Shown: piece by piece, positions 44,070-53,941 of the stretch | Layout of the letters: every line of letters begins with the position of its first letter | Position numbering within the stretch: the stretch's first letter is position 1 | DNA from: Flavobacteriales bacterium | Lineage (GTDB): Bacteria > Bacteroidota > Bacteroidia > Flavobacteriales_G > Salibacteraceae | Length of the DNA: 64,000 nt | NCBI GenBank assembly: GCA_020435995.1 | Contig: JAGQYO010000001.1 | Span: 1 to 64,000 of the forward strand | Direction: 5' to 3' | Notes under the pieces: model-generated | What the model was told of the DNA's origin: nothing | Database searches by the model: none | What the model saw: only the letters and a program-made list of their open reading frames with translations | Translations under genes and position numbers: made by a program

Positions 44070-44936
44070 ATGTGCAGGCTTCTAGCTTATAAAGGAAAAG
44101 ACATTAGTATAAACAAATTGTTATACGAGCCAAAAAATTCATTGATAAAGCAATCGTTTGATGCGAGAGAATTAGAGGAGCCTTTAAACGGCGATGGATT
44201 TGGTGTAGGATGGTACGCCCATCAACTTTCATCCGAGCCTGTTGTGTTTGTTTCGGTATATCCCGCTTGGAACAACCGCAACCTAAGATCTTTAGCGCCA
44301 AAAGTAACCACAGGTAGTTTTATCGCTCATGTGCGAGCAGCAAGTGTTGGAAATGTGAGTGAATCAAATTGTCACCCATTTCAATACAAAAACCTCTTGA
44401 TGGCGCATAACGGAGGCGTAGAACAATTTTGGAAAATCAAAAGAAAACTTCGAGAAAGGCTAAGCGATGAATTTTATAACTGGATTCAAGGAGAAACCGA
44501 CTCAGAACACATTTTTGCACTTTTTCTGCATCATTTTATGCCTAAAGCACAGGGTGAATATACCGCCGATGACATAAAAGATGCGCTCAAACAAACCTTG
44601 AAAGATATAGAAGCATTAATGGAAGAATGCGGGATTGAAGAAGCTGCATATTTAAATCTTGCCGTGAGCGATGGAGTCAGAATAGTGGCTTTGCGATATG
44701 TTACCGACCCAAAAGTAAAACCACTAACATTATATTACTCTGAAGGGAGCAAATATGAATGCATTGAAGGGGCTTGTCACATGATTCCAGCCAAGCCCGG
44801 AGAGCACTCTGTGTTAATTGTCTCAGAAAAACTAACAGATTACGCTGAAGATTGGCGTATGGTACCCGACAACTATTTTATTTTGGTCTATAAAGATTTA
44901 CACGTCAAGCTGGTGGCAGCCAGAGATTTAGCCTAG
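44070..44936 (+). CDS. Class II glutamine amidotransferase (YafJ/EgtC-like)
   Basis: A 288-residue Ntn-hydrolase beginning MCRLLAYKG, where Cys2 becomes the N-terminal nucleophile after Met removal. Also seen are DGFGVGWYA, FIAHVRAASVG and the MAHNGGV loop, all conserved in type II amidotransferases. The acceptor domain is absent, so it may hydrolyse a small amide or serve a partner enzyme. The end overlaps the convergent small gene by 4 bases (CTAG shared stops). Confidence 0.93.
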   Translation: MCRLLAYKGKDISINKLLYEPKNSLIKQSFDARELEEPLNGDGFGVGWYAHQLSSEPVVFVSVYPAWNNRNLRSLAPKVTTGSFIAHVRAASVGNVSESNCHPFQYKNLLMAHNGGVEQFWKIKRKLRERLSDEFYNWIQGETDSEHIFALFLHHFMPKAQGEYTADDIKDALKQTLKDIEALMEECGIEEAAYLNLAVSDGVRIVALRYVTDPKVKPLTLYYSEGSKYECIEGACHMIPAKPGEHSVLIVSEKLTDYAEDWRMVPDNYFILVYKDLHVKLVAARDLA

Positions 44937-45331
44937 GGATGTAAGATGCCTTTTTGGCCTAATTGGGGAATGTGTGTAACATGGGCCACATCGATAGAGC
45001 CCGCAGTGAAAACATATTTTTTATCGTACACCTTTTTTCCAGCATAAAAACTTACCCAATACTGATTGGTTAGAACAAAAACTTCCTTTTGTATCGGTTC
45101 TATTTTGGTGACGCTATTGGGGCCAATATGTTCAAAAAAATGTTTGAGTGTACTCGTTTCCACCTTGTTGCCAACCTTATGGCCATAGCCTTTGCTGTTA
45201 ACCAGCACATTACTCAACTCAAAACCATTGTCGTTAATAAGATAAACCATCCATAAATCGGCATTCGGCTCTTCCTGTACAATGGCCACAAATACACCCT
45301 CAACTTCGGGAAAATCAATATTTCGAATCAT
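44933..45331 (-). CDS. Conserved hypothetical protein
   Basis: A 132-residue cytoplasmic protein without signal peptide or membrane segment. It looks like a small beta-rich fold (VFVAIVQEEPNADLWMVYLIN, QKEVFVLTNQYWVSFYAGKKVYDKKYVF) and keeps a charged mid-region. I have no confident family assignment. It lies 18 bases downstream of the S9 peptidase gene on the same strand in the opposite order of translation (peptidase at 45350-47386 is its upstream partner on the minus strand), and so it may be the last gene of that operon. Its stop overlaps the convergent amidotransferase by 4 bases. Confidence 0.75.
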   Translation of the reverse strand: MIRNIDFPEVEGVFVAIVQEEPNADLWMVYLINDNGFELSNVLVNSKGYGHKVGNKVETSTLKHFFEHIGPNSVTKIEPIQKEVFVLTNQYWVSFYAGKKVYDKKYVFTAGSIDVAHVTHIPQLGQKGILHP

Positions 45332-45349
45332 AATATCGGCCAGGTAATT

Positions 45350-47386
45350 CTAAAGGGTTTCGTTGAGCCATTTAAAAAACTCGTTGTGCCAAATCAGGCC
45401 ATTTTGGGGACTCAGCACCCAGTGTCCTTCGTTTGGAAAGTATAGAAATCTACTTTTAAGTCCTTTTAATTGAGCCACCGAAAACGCCTCCATTCCTTGG
45501 TTTTCTGGAACCCTAAAATCCTTCCCACCGTGTATAACTAAAATAGGTGTGTTCCACTTGTGTGCAAATTTGTGTGGTGAAAATTTCTCGTAACTGGCGG
45601 GAGCTGGTGTAAGCCAATATGGGCCCCCAATGTCGAAATTAGCAAAAAACAATTCTTCCGTAACCCCATACCAGCTTTCGAGATTGTACAAACCACAATG
45701 TGAAATCAAACTTTTAAATCGGTTTTCGTGAACACCTGCAAGCATGTAAACGGAGTAACCACCATAACTTGCTCCAATGGCCCCCAATCGGTTTTCATCG
45801 ACAAATGGCTCTTTGGCCAAAGCATCAATTGCACTTAAATAATCCTGAATGGCTTGCCCACCCCAATCTTGACTTATGGCCTCGTTCCACTCTGTTCCAA
45901 AACCAGGTAATCCTCTCCGATTTGGCGCTACTATAATGTATCCTTTGGCAGCCATAAGCTGAAAATTCCACCGAAAAGAATAAAACTGTGATACCGCACT
46001 TTGTGGCCCTCCTTGGCAGTATAACAAGGTCGGATACTTCTTAGTTTTATCAAAATTAGGTGGATAAATCACCCAAGTCAGCATGTCCTTGCCGTCAGAT
46101 GTTTTTACCATTCTCCTTTCAACCTGACTCATGTTAATGTTAGCGTAAACCGCATCATTCAAATGTGTCAGTTGAGTTGCTTTTCCTGTTTTAATATCTA
46201 CCTTGAATAACTCGGTAGCGTGATTCATGTCCTGCCTTCCAGCTATCAAAAATGCCCCAGCCTGTACCATCGAATTATAATTAAACTGCCCCGAAGTGAT
46301 CTTGCGAATTTCTGAAGCTTGAACTGGAGCTAACTTTTTGGGAAGCACAATTTCATAAATGTGCTGTGTCGCGTTCTGAACTGCTATAAAAAAGATCTTT
46401 TTGCCATCTTCACTCCAAATAAATGAAGAAACCGTTTCATCCCAATTTTGGGTAAGGTTTACCTGTAGATCGTTGGCTTTATCCATAAGTATAATATCGC
46501 TTTTATCGCTTTCATACCCATCTCGCTTCATAGCTTGCCACGCCAAAATGGTTCCCTGAGGATTGTATGCAGGGTGGTTATCATAGCCCTTGTTTGGCTC
46601 TGTAAGGTTCATGGTTTTCTTCGTTTCCAAATTGTATTCAAATAAGTCGGAGTTGGTAGACATCGCATACTCCTTCCCCACTTCCTTTTTGCATTGGAAA
46701 ATCACACTTTTACCTCCGGCACCCCAAATTAAATCTTCAGATCCACCAAAAGGTTTCATAGGTACATCGTAAGGGTCATTGCCCAGCAAGTCTGTAAATT
46801 CTTTGCCTGAATTAGCACCCGAAAAATCCGTAATCGCAGGATGAGAATAAGAACCATCTTTCCAGCTGTCCCAGTGTCGGTACATTAAGTCATCAATGAT
46901 TTTTACGTCAGCCTTTTCATATTCGGGATAAATGTCTTTTGTTGATTTATCAATCATTTTGGTATAGGAGAACAATAATTTTTTTCCGTCGGGACTGAAT
47001 TTCACATTTGACGGTGATTCACTAAAGTCCGATATTTTCGTTGCATTAGATCCATCAGGCTTCATTTGCCAAAGGTTTCCTTTGTGCATATAGCCAATCA
47101 TATCGCTGTTTGGAATCAACATAACGTTGCCAATCCCACCTTTTACATTGGTCAGTTTTTTGGCCTCTCCTCCGCTAAGCGACTGAATAAAAATCTGAGT
47201 TTGCCCATTGTTTGAGTCTATATCATAAGTTCTAACCGTATATATCACCGATTTTTTATCGGAAGAAATAACCGTTTCACCCACTCGTTTCAATTTCCAT
47301 AGGAGCTTTTCATCCATGTTTTGCTTTTGACCAAGAACAGAAAACATGAGTGAAAGGGCCAACAAACTAGAAACAATATTTTTCAT
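45350..47386 (-). CDS. S9 family (prolyl oligopeptidase-type) exported peptidase
   Basis: The 678-residue protein has a signal peptide cut near FSVLGQKQ. A seven-bladed beta-propeller with TolB-like repeats follows (FSPDGKKLLFSYT, YNPQGTILAWQAM, WSEDGKKIFFIA). The C-terminal alpha/beta hydrolase domain carries the triad: Ser in GASYGGYS, Asp in HGGKDFRVP, His in FPNEGHW. These enzymes degrade short peptides in the periplasm, often dipeptidyl or acylaminoacyl peptidases. It is divergent from an ABC-type permease and is followed by a small gene of unknown function. Confidence 0.94.
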   Translation of the reverse strand: MKNIVSSLLALSLMFSVLGQKQNMDEKLLWKLKRVGETVISSDKKSVIYTVRTYDIDSNNGQTQIFIQSLSGGEAKKLTNVKGGIGNVMLIPNSDMIGYMHKGNLWQMKPDGSNATKISDFSESPSNVKFSPDGKKLLFSYTKMIDKSTKDIYPEYEKADVKIIDDLMYRHWDSWKDGSYSHPAITDFSGANSGKEFTDLLGNDPYDVPMKPFGGSEDLIWGAGGKSVIFQCKKEVGKEYAMSTNSDLFEYNLETKKTMNLTEPNKGYDNHPAYNPQGTILAWQAMKRDGYESDKSDIILMDKANDLQVNLTQNWDETVSSFIWSEDGKKIFFIAVQNATQHIYEIVLPKKLAPVQASEIRKITSGQFNYNSMVQAGAFLIAGRQDMNHATELFKVDIKTGKATQLTHLNDAVYANINMSQVERRMVKTSDGKDMLTWVIYPPNFDKTKKYPTLLYCQGGPQSAVSQFYSFRWNFQLMAAKGYIIVAPNRRGLPGFGTEWNEAISQDWGGQAIQDYLSAIDALAKEPFVDENRLGAIGASYGGYSVYMLAGVHENRFKSLISHCGLYNLESWYGVTEELFFANFDIGGPYWLTPAPASYEKFSPHKFAHKWNTPILVIHGGKDFRVPENQGMEAFSVAQLKGLKSRFLYFPNEGHWVLSPQNGLIWHNEFFKWLNETL

Positions 47387-47542
47387 GATTTTATCTTTTT
47401 AGGAATCGAGCGCTAAAGTAAGGGTGAATTGTTAGATGTGGCCTCAACCAGCCAATTGTAAATTTTTTTCCATGAATATTCACCAATGAAAACACAAAAA
47501 TCACTTTAAAACACTCCTCGAACCACTTGTAAACTAATCGTT

Positions 47543-47569
47543 TTGGGTATTAAATCAACCCTATCTTTG
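47543..47569 (+). promoter_or_regulatory. Candidate promoter of the FtsX-like permease gene
   Basis: TTG at 47543-47545 and TATCTTTG at 47562-47569 are 16 bases apart, slightly short. The ATG follows after only 5 bases, so the transcript would be leaderless. Confidence 0.5.
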
Positions 47570-47574
47570 AACCC

Positions 47575-48837
47575 ATGAAAAAGGTTTCGGCTGGGCTATA
47601 TGTCAGTTTACTTAAAGAGAGTTTGGCATTTGCCATTCACGCTCTAAGAGTAAATAAGCTGCGCACTTTTCTTTCATTGCTAGGCGTTACTATCGGAATT
47701 TTTGCCATTATTTCGGTGTTCACCATGGTGGACAGCCTCGAAAAAAATGTGAGGGGAAGTATCGAGTCGTTGGGGGATAACGTGATTTTTGTTCAAAAAT
47801 GGCCTTGGACTTTTGGGTCGGAATACCCTTGGTGGAAGTACATGAATAGACCCGTACCCCAACTTGATGAGCTTGATTTCGTAACTCGAAAATCCAAATT
47901 AGCCGAAGCCGCCTGTTTTATGGTAGGTCGGATGGCTGATGCAGAATACAAAAGCAACGCATTTGAACGAATTGAGGTAGTGGCTATTTCGCACGACTAT
48001 TACAGAGTAAAGGAGTTACAGCTTCTGGCGGGAAGGTATTTTTCGATTCCCGAATCAAAGAGCGGAAAAGCTTATTGTATTATTGGGTATGACATTGCAG
48101 CCGTACTTTTTAGCGGAACCAATCCAATCGGTAAAAAAATAAAAGTGGCTAAAAGGAAAATGACGGTCATAGGGGTACTCGATCGTGAAGGAGAAAGTTT
48201 TCTTGGAAATACGGCAGATCAACAGGTGTTTGTGCCTGTAAATTATGCAAAAACATTTATGGATATTCGAAGTGAAAAACTCAATCCGTTTCTGATGGTA
48301 AAAGCCAAGCCCGAAGTGAGCAACTTCCAACTTATGGAAGAATTAACTGGTATCATGCGAGCAGTAAGGAGGTTAAAACCAAAAGCCGACGACAATTTTG
48401 CACTAAACCAAACGAGCATGCTCACCAACACATTTGGTCAACTATTTAATATCATGAACATGGCTGGAACCATAATCGGCATGTTTTCCATTTTGGTTGG
48501 GGGATTCGGTATCGCCAATATTATGTTCGTTTCGGTGAAAGAACGGATCAATATAATTGGAATTCAAAAGGCCCTTGGTGCCAAAAATTCATTTATCCTT
48601 TTTCAGTTTTTGTCCGAAGCCGTTATCCTTTGTGTGTTTGGTGGGCTTATCGGAATTGGGCTTATTTTCATCATTACTACCGTTGTTCAATATGCGTTCG
48701 ATTTTAATATATATCTGAGTTTAAATAATGTAGCTCTCGGAATTGGAATTTCTGTAGGAATTGGACTCATCAGCGGAATATGGCCAGCACAATCTGCGGC
48801 GAACCTCGATCCGGTGGACGCGATAAGGGCTAAATAA
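47575..48837 (+). CDS. ABC transporter permease (MacB/FtsX type)
   Basis: A 420-residue protein with one N-terminal helix after ALRVNKLRTFLSLLGVTIGIFAII, a periplasmic MacB-PCD domain (about 65-260), and three C-terminal helices in the FtsX domain. That domain starts near MNMAGTIIGMFSILVGGFGIANIMFVSVKER and includes GIQKALGAKNSFILFQFLSEA. This is the mechanotransmission class moving lipoproteins, peptides or antibiotics. No ATP-binding gene is next to it, so the ATPase must be encoded elsewhere. It is convergent with tilS. Confidence 0.93.
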   Translation: MKKVSAGLYVSLLKESLAFAIHALRVNKLRTFLSLLGVTIGIFAIISVFTMVDSLEKNVRGSIESLGDNVIFVQKWPWTFGSEYPWWKYMNRPVPQLDELDFVTRKSKLAEAACFMVGRMADAEYKSNAFERIEVVAISHDYYRVKELQLLAGRYFSIPESKSGKAYCIIGYDIAAVLFSGTNPIGKKIKVAKRKMTVIGVLDREGESFLGNTADQQVFVPVNYAKTFMDIRSEKLNPFLMVKAKPEVSNFQLMEELTGIMRAVRRLKPKADDNFALNQTSMLTNTFGQLFNIMNMAGTIIGMFSILVGGFGIANIMFVSVKERINIIGIQKALGAKNSFILFQFLSEAVILCVFGGLIGIGLIFIITTVVQYAFDFNIYLSLNNVALGIGISVGIGLISGIWPAQSAANLDPVDAIRAK

Positions 48838-48849
48838 GCCGAAGCCATC

Positions 48850-50220
48850 CTAGTTCTTTATCTCGACTTTGTAAATGGTTTTTGTTTCTGGAGTGATTTT
48901 GAACCTATCGTCAATTCGATGACCAATGAGCCACACAATTTTATGGTTAGATATCAAAACGAAGGTTTTTTCTTTTTCGTGAATCGGCAGCTTGATGTCA
49001 ATTAGAAAATCCGAGACTTTTTTGAAAGATTTCATTCCTAGCGGGATAAATTTATCTCCCAACATCCAAGGTCGAATTTGAAGCGGAAACTTAAGCTTTT
49101 CAAAGTCAAATAAAGCGATGTGACTGCCTTGATTGAGACCCTCAGAGTCCTTCGCTTTTTTCTGAAAACTTAGCCGAATTGGTCCGTTTATTTCTTGGTG
49201 ACCTTCCATCACATCCGCTTCGAGCCCCATCAACTCTTCGAGTTTAGAAATAAAAATTACCTCTCGGTCGACAATGGCGCGATGGGTACTTGATAAAAAC
49301 TGCTTCCCCGATATTCCATTAAGTCGTAGGGCTATTTCATTAGTAGTAATCTCCGAAAATCCATAGGGTTGAAGAAACTCAAAGAGATAGGTTTCGAGCG
49401 GATCTAGCTTTTTAAGCTGGTCAATTTTTAATCCCAAACTCCCATCAGCTTGAAAAGAGCACAAACCAAGCTGCCTTTTAATTTCCTTCTGGTAAATGAG
49501 TTCAGTATGGTGAAAGCGACTCGCGTTTTCCCTCATAGTTTCTGCAAATCGCGGATTAATTTCTTTTAGAACAGGGACCACATCCTTCCGTATTCTATTT
49601 CGGACGTACTTGGTGTTTTCATTGCTCGAATCTTCACGAAAAACTACACTTTTCTGGGTTGCATAATTCAAAATATCAGCACGTGAAAACGGCAACAGCG
49701 GTCGTAGTATTCCATTTCGCAGCGGAAGTATTCCATGCATTCCCTTTATTCCCGTTCCCCGAGTAAGGTTGATGAGCAAGGTTTCGGCGAGGTCATCACC
49801 GTGGCTTCCAACCACAACAAAATCATAAGTGTGTTCTCTTCTTAAATGCTCAAACCAATCATATCGGAGGTTTCTGGCAAGCATCTGAATTGACCCCCCT
49901 TCAGATGCTTTGGTAGCCGGTGTGTCAAAATGTTTGATGTAAAATTTTACTCGGATAGATTCAGCCATTTTTTTTACGAAGACCTCATCTTGGTCCGACT
50001 CAGCTCCGCGCAGGCCAAAATTGCAATGCGCAACTGCAAATGGTACTTTTATTTGCTTAAAAAGATGAACCAATACCGACGAGTCAACACCTCCACTTAC
50101 CCCAAGCAAATAGGATTTCTCCTTCCATTCAGGAAGGTTATCATCGAGCCAACATTGTAATTCTTTAAGCAAGCGACCAAGATAAAGTAATATCACTTTT
50201 TTAAATCTTATCATATTCAA
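48850..50220 (-). CDS. tilS: tRNA(Ile)-lysidine synthase
   Basis: This ATP-dependent enzyme makes lysidine at C34 of the AUA-reading tRNA-Ile, essential in bacteria. The PP-loop is SGGVDSSVLVHLF near residue 42. The N-terminal catalytic domain also has HCNFGLRGAESDQDE and GSHGDDLAETLLINLTRGTG. The C-terminal TilS domain includes KSFKKVSDFLIDIKLPI near residues 395-412. At 456 residues it has the normal two-domain length. The gene is alone between an ABC permease (convergent) and lysS (divergent). Confidence 0.95.
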   Translation of the reverse strand: MNMIRFKKVILLYLGRLLKELQCWLDDNLPEWKEKSYLLGVSGGVDSSVLVHLFKQIKVPFAVAHCNFGLRGAESDQDEVFVKKMAESIRVKFYIKHFDTPATKASEGGSIQMLARNLRYDWFEHLRREHTYDFVVVGSHGDDLAETLLINLTRGTGIKGMHGILPLRNGILRPLLPFSRADILNYATQKSVVFREDSSNENTKYVRNRIRKDVVPVLKEINPRFAETMRENASRFHHTELIYQKEIKRQLGLCSFQADGSLGLKIDQLKKLDPLETYLFEFLQPYGFSEITTNEIALRLNGISGKQFLSSTHRAIVDREVIFISKLEELMGLEADVMEGHQEINGPIRLSFQKKAKDSEGLNQGSHIALFDFEKLKFPLQIRPWMLGDKFIPLGMKSFKKVSDFLIDIKLPIHEKEKTFVLISNHKIVWLIGHRIDDRFKITPETKTIYKVEIKN

Positions 50221-50273
50221 TTAATTCCCCATTTTAAGCTTTGTTGGTTTATTACCCTTCTTTATATTCAATC

Positions 50274-50281
50274 TATCTTTG
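50274..50281 (+). promoter_or_regulatory. -7 box of lysS
   Basis: TATCTTTG matches TAnnTTTG and is 19 bases before ATG 50301. The -33 region lacks a clear TTG at the usual distance. Confidence 0.5.
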
Positions 50282-50300
50282 TCTTCTAAATTTTTCGGCT

Positions 50301-52025
50301 ATGAGTGTGCAACTTTCTGAACAAGAAATTATAAGGCGCGAAGCATTACAAAAGCTCCGCGATTTGGGAATTGACCCTTATCCTGCGGCTTTGTTTAATG
50401 TAAACGTTACATCCCAAGAAATTCTTAATAACTACGAAAAACGCAAACTCGATTATAAAAACATAAGCATTGCTGGCCGAGTGATGTCTAAACGTGTTAT
50501 GGGAAAAGCTTCATTTATGGAGCTGCAAGACTCACATGGTCGCATCCAGGTTTATATTGCCCGAGACGAAATATGCCAAGGTGAGGATAAAACGCTTTAC
50601 AACGAAGTTTTTAAAAAGCTTACCGACATCGGTGATTTTGTGGGGGTGAAAGGCTATGTGTTCACCACCCAAGTAGGCGAAATATCGATTCACGCTTCCG
50701 AATTTACGATACTCTCCAAATCACTTAAACCATTGCCGATAGTGAAGACCGATGCTGATGGCAAAATCCATGATGCATTTAAGGACCCAGAACTTAGATA
50801 TCGCCAGCGATACGTTGATTTGGTAGTAAATGAGGGGGTGAAAGAAACATTTGTAAAAAGGACAAAAATTATGTCCGCCATGAGAGATTTCTTCAACTCT
50901 TACGGTTATTTGGAAGTAGAAACACCGATACTTCAACCCATTCCAGGTGGAGCGGCAGCACGCCCTTTTTTAACCCATCACAATGCTTTGGATATCCCAC
51001 TCTATTTGAGAATCGCGAATGAGTTATATTTAAAAAGGCTTATTGTTGGTGGATTTGACGGGGTATATGAATTCGCCAAAGACTTCAGAAATGAAGGAAT
51101 GGACCGAACGCATAACCCAGAGTTTACGGTAATGGAAATCTATGTAGCCTACAAAGACTACAACTGGATGATGGACTTCACCGAAAAAATGTTAGAAAAG
51201 ATTTCTATTGACGTGAACGGAACCACAGAAGCGCAAATTGGAAACAACAAAGTAGACTTTGCAGCACCTTATGCGCGGGTTCCCATATTGAGCGCAATTG
51301 AAAAACATACGGGCCATAACTTGCATGGGAAATCAGAGAATGAAATCCGAGATATCGCGCAGAAATTAGGTATTGACGTTGATGACTCTATGGGAAAGGG
51401 AAAGTTGATTGATGAAATTTTCGGGGAAAAATGTGAACGCCACTACATCCAACCCACCTTCATTACAGACTATCCCATTGAAATGTCACCACTTTGCAAA
51501 AAACACAGGGAAGACGACAGCTTAACAGAACGATTCGAGTTGATGGTGAATGGGAAGGAATTGGCAAATGCTTATTCGGAACTCAACGACCCAATTGATC
51601 AGCGTGAGCGTTTTGAAGAGCAAATGAGGTTGTCTGAAAACGGCGATGATGAAGCAATGTTTATTGACCAAGATTTTCTCAGGGCTTTGGAATATGGCAT
51701 GCCCCCAACATCAGGAATGGGGATAGGTATCGACCGTTTGACCATGTTCCTGACCAATAGTTCAAGTATTCAAGATGTTTTGTTTTTTCCACAGATGAGA
51801 CCCGAGAAATTTGCTAGTCATCAGAAAAAACTTGAGCTCACCGAAAACGAAAAAGCGATTTTCGATATCCTAAAAGAGCGTGGACGAATGGAAATTGGCG
51901 AACTCAAAGAGCTTACTGGACTCAGCGGTAAAGCTTGGGATAAAGGCATGAAGGGTTTATCTGCCCATGGCTTGGCTAAGGTTGAGAAAACTGAAGAAGG
52001 CGTTTTCGTTGAGATAGTAAAGTAA
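50301..52025 (+). CDS. lysS: Lysine--tRNA ligase (class II)
   Basis: From ATG 50301 the 574-residue synthetase has the N-terminal OB fold ([21 protein letters not shown]), motif 1 near [21 protein letters not shown], motif 2 ([18 protein letters not shown]) and motif 3 ([15 protein letters not shown]). After motif 3 it carries about 65 extra residues ending in a predicted winged-helix-like segment ([22 protein letters not shown]). E. coli LysS, at about 505, lacks this. The TTG start at 50241 is rejected because the -7 box lies within it. Confidence 0.97.
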   Translation: MSVQLSEQEIIRREALQKLRDLGIDPYPAALFNVNVTSQEILNNYEKRKLDYKNISIAGRVMSKRVMGKASFMELQDSHGRIQVYIARDEICQGEDKTLYNEVFKKLTDIGDFVGVKGYVFTTQVGEISIHASEFTILSKSLKPLPIVKTDADGKIHDAFKDPELRYRQRYVDLVVNEGVKETFVKRTKIMSAMRDFFNSYGYLEVETPILQPIPGGAAARPFLTHHNALDIPLYLRIANELYLKRLIVGGFDGVYEFAKDFRNEGMDRTHNPEFTVMEIYVAYKDYNWMMDFTEKMLEKISIDVNGTTEAQIGNNKVDFAAPYARVPILSAIEKHTGHNLHGKSENEIRDIAQKLGIDVDDSMGKGKLIDEIFGEKCERHYIQPTFITDYPIEMSPLCKKHREDDSLTERFELMVNGKELANAYSELNDPIDQRERFEEQMRLSENGDDEAMFIDQDFLRALEYGMPPTSGMGIGIDRLTMFLTNSSSIQDVLFFPQMRPEKFASHQKKLELTENEKAIFDILKERGRMEIGELKELTGLSGKAWDKGMKGLSAHGLAKVEKTEEGVFVEIVK

Positions 52026-52064
52026 TTGTTATTGGTCCGAGAAGGTATTAATTGAAACTGTTGT

Positions 52065-52820
52065 TTAAACCAACAACGAAGAAACTATCGCTATTCCGCT
52101 CGAAATAACAACCACGCTTCCGAGAATCAGGGCGGCGGTACTAAGCGAGGATAACTTTTTCTGGTCATCTTCCTTTCCTTTTCTTCCACCTAGAATGAGA
52201 AAAGAAAGCATAGATCCCGTAAGTACCAACAAAGAAAATAGCGAAGTAGCACTAATTACAAAGCTCGTCCCGATAATACCCGTGCCAAGCATGCTCCTAT
52301 AGGTATAGGCATTCAGCGCATTTTTATCAATTTGAAGTCCTCTTTTTTCTAATGGTTCAGGGCGATCCATTCCATAATCCAAAGGAAATCTCGTTATAAA
52401 GTCTTCGAAAGAATGAGATCCTTCAGTCTTTGTTTCAATCACCTTAATTTTAGGTATCAAAACACGATCGGTACTTTGTGATTTGCTACTTGCAATAGAT
52501 TCAAAAGTTGTGTTGGCCTGTACGATTTCTCTTAAACTAACTCCGTGACTTCCGTTGCTAGGCGTTGTCTTAAATTCTGAAGAAGTATAAGAATAGTCGT
52601 TTTTGGACATTGGCGCCCTATTGAACTTCATAGGGTCTGGTGCTTGGGTACGAGCTTCTACGTCATTTGTCTTAGCATTTTTTCCTTTGAAACCCTGCCA
52701 ATAAAATCCTTTAGAATATTTTCTTTTGGACACAAAAGACCGCTCCACACCTTCTTTGGTTTTACACCCTGAAAGTATTACGCTCGTTACTAAAAACAGT
52801 ACAACCAATCTTTTAATCAT
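52065..52820 (-). CDS. Lipoprotein with two C-terminal membrane helices
   Basis: From ATG 52820 the product has 251 residues. A signal peptide with lipobox VILSGCKT is followed by about 150 polar residues without recognisable domain. Two hydrophobic segments follow (ISATSLFSLLVLTGSMLSFLIL and LSTAALILGSVVVISSGIAIV) separated by a charged GRKGKEDDQKK loop. A lipid anchor plus late transmembrane helices is unusual. The two-helix end resembles the DUF308/TM2-like tails of some Bacteroidota proteins only loosely. Unknown function; it is convergent with lysS. Confidence 0.72.
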   Translation of the reverse strand: MIKRLVVLFLVTSVILSGCKTKEGVERSFVSKRKYSKGFYWQGFKGKNAKTNDVEARTQAPDPMKFNRAPMSKNDYSYTSSEFKTTPSNGSHGVSLREIVQANTTFESIASSKSQSTDRVLIPKIKVIETKTEGSHSFEDFITRFPLDYGMDRPEPLEKRGLQIDKNALNAYTYRSMLGTGIIGTSFVISATSLFSLLVLTGSMLSFLILGGRKGKEDDQKKLSSLSTAALILGSVVVISSGIAIVSSLLV

Positions 52821-52871
52821 AATTCCCTGAAAGAGTGGCATAAAGGTAATGAATAATTGCTTCCGTTGTTA

Positions 52872-53903
52872 CTAGTCCTGCCCAACCCACACTTTTGTTC
52901 CCTCAGTGCAGTTTATGCATATATCAATCTCCTTTCTCGACTTAAGAACCGAGGCCCGAAACCCTTGATATTTCGGGGATTTCCAAACTTCTTCTACCCT
53001 ATTTTTCTTAAGGTCGCCTAATTGATGTGTGGCATCTTTATCAAAACAACATGGTACTATCAATCCATCCCAGGTCACCACAAATCCCTGCCACATCCTC
53101 CAACATTGGTTCAAAAGCTCATTTTTAATCACATATTTTCCATCTTTTCCTTTTCGATAGCGGCTATATTTTTCTTGTACGGGCATCAATGAATTTCCAT
53201 TTTCGAAGTCGTATAATTGGGCTGTTTTAAACCGCACTTCATCTACCCCCATGTCTTTTCCCATTTGAATTACCTCATCAACCTGATGCTCATTATGAGA
53301 AACTACCAAAAACTGAAAAATGAGCATTGGTGTATTTGATTTGAGTTCCTTTTTTGCCTCAACTATATTTCTTGTACCCTCAAGCACTTTACTTAGTTTA
53401 CCATTAATTCGGTATTTCTCATACGTTTCTTGTGTGGTGCCGTCGATAGAAATTATCATTCGATCAAGGCCACTTTTTACGGTTCCTGCCGCAACCTCAG
53501 GCCTCAAAAAATGCGCGTTGGTGGAAGTACTCGTATAAATGCCCTGTTTAGATGCGTATTCTACCATTTCCAAAAATTTAGGATTTATAAATGGTTCACC
53601 TTGAAAGTAGAAGGTACAGTAGGTCAGGTGTTTTTTCATTTGGCCCAGTATCTCAAAGAAAAAATCTGACGATAGATTACCCATATCTCTGCTGAATTTT
53701 TTTAAACCACTAGGGCATTCTGGGCAGCCTAAGTTACAAGTGGTGGTGGGTTCAATTGAAATAGATACTGGTTTGCCCCAAACCAAAGGTTTCTTAAACC
53801 ACCTAGAAACATGGTAGCTCGTATAAACTAAAAGGAAGTTAAGTATCCTAGAAAACGTGAGTTTTCTCAAATAATTTAATCCATCTCGGGTATTAGCGCT
53901 CAC
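52872..53903 (-). CDS. Radical SAM protein with SPASM domain
   Basis: A 343-residue iron-sulfur enzyme starting at GTG 53903. The radical SAM cluster motif CNLGCPEC is at about residues 56-63. GEPFINPKFLEMV and a TIM-barrel-like run follow, then a C-terminal SPASM region with Cys in NQCWRMWQG, VPCCFDKDATHQLGDL and DICINCTEG for auxiliary clusters. SPASM enzymes modify peptides, enzymes or small molecules. No precursor peptide gene is visible nearby. It lies 51 bases upstream of the lipoprotein gene on the same strand; co-transcription is possible. Confidence 0.93.
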   Translation of the reverse strand: MSANTRDGLNYLRKLTFSRILNFLLVYTSYHVSRWFKKPLVWGKPVSISIEPTTTCNLGCPECPSGLKKFSRDMGNLSSDFFFEILGQMKKHLTYCTFYFQGEPFINPKFLEMVEYASKQGIYTSTSTNAHFLRPEVAAGTVKSGLDRMIISIDGTTQETYEKYRINGKLSKVLEGTRNIVEAKKELKSNTPMLIFQFLVVSHNEHQVDEVIQMGKDMGVDEVRFKTAQLYDFENGNSLMPVQEKYSRYRKGKDGKYVIKNELLNQCWRMWQGFVVTWDGLIVPCCFDKDATHQLGDLKKNRVEEVWKSPKYQGFRASVLKSRKEIDICINCTEGTKVWVGQD

Positions 53904-53941
53904 AGGCCAAATATACCCGCTTAACGAAAACGAGGTATAAA

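Noticed and set aside
52060-52077. GTTGTT-TAAACC-AACAAC hairpin after lysS as terminator
   Set aside because: The stem is AT-rich and weak, has no U run, and overlaps the end of the convergent lipoprotein gene.
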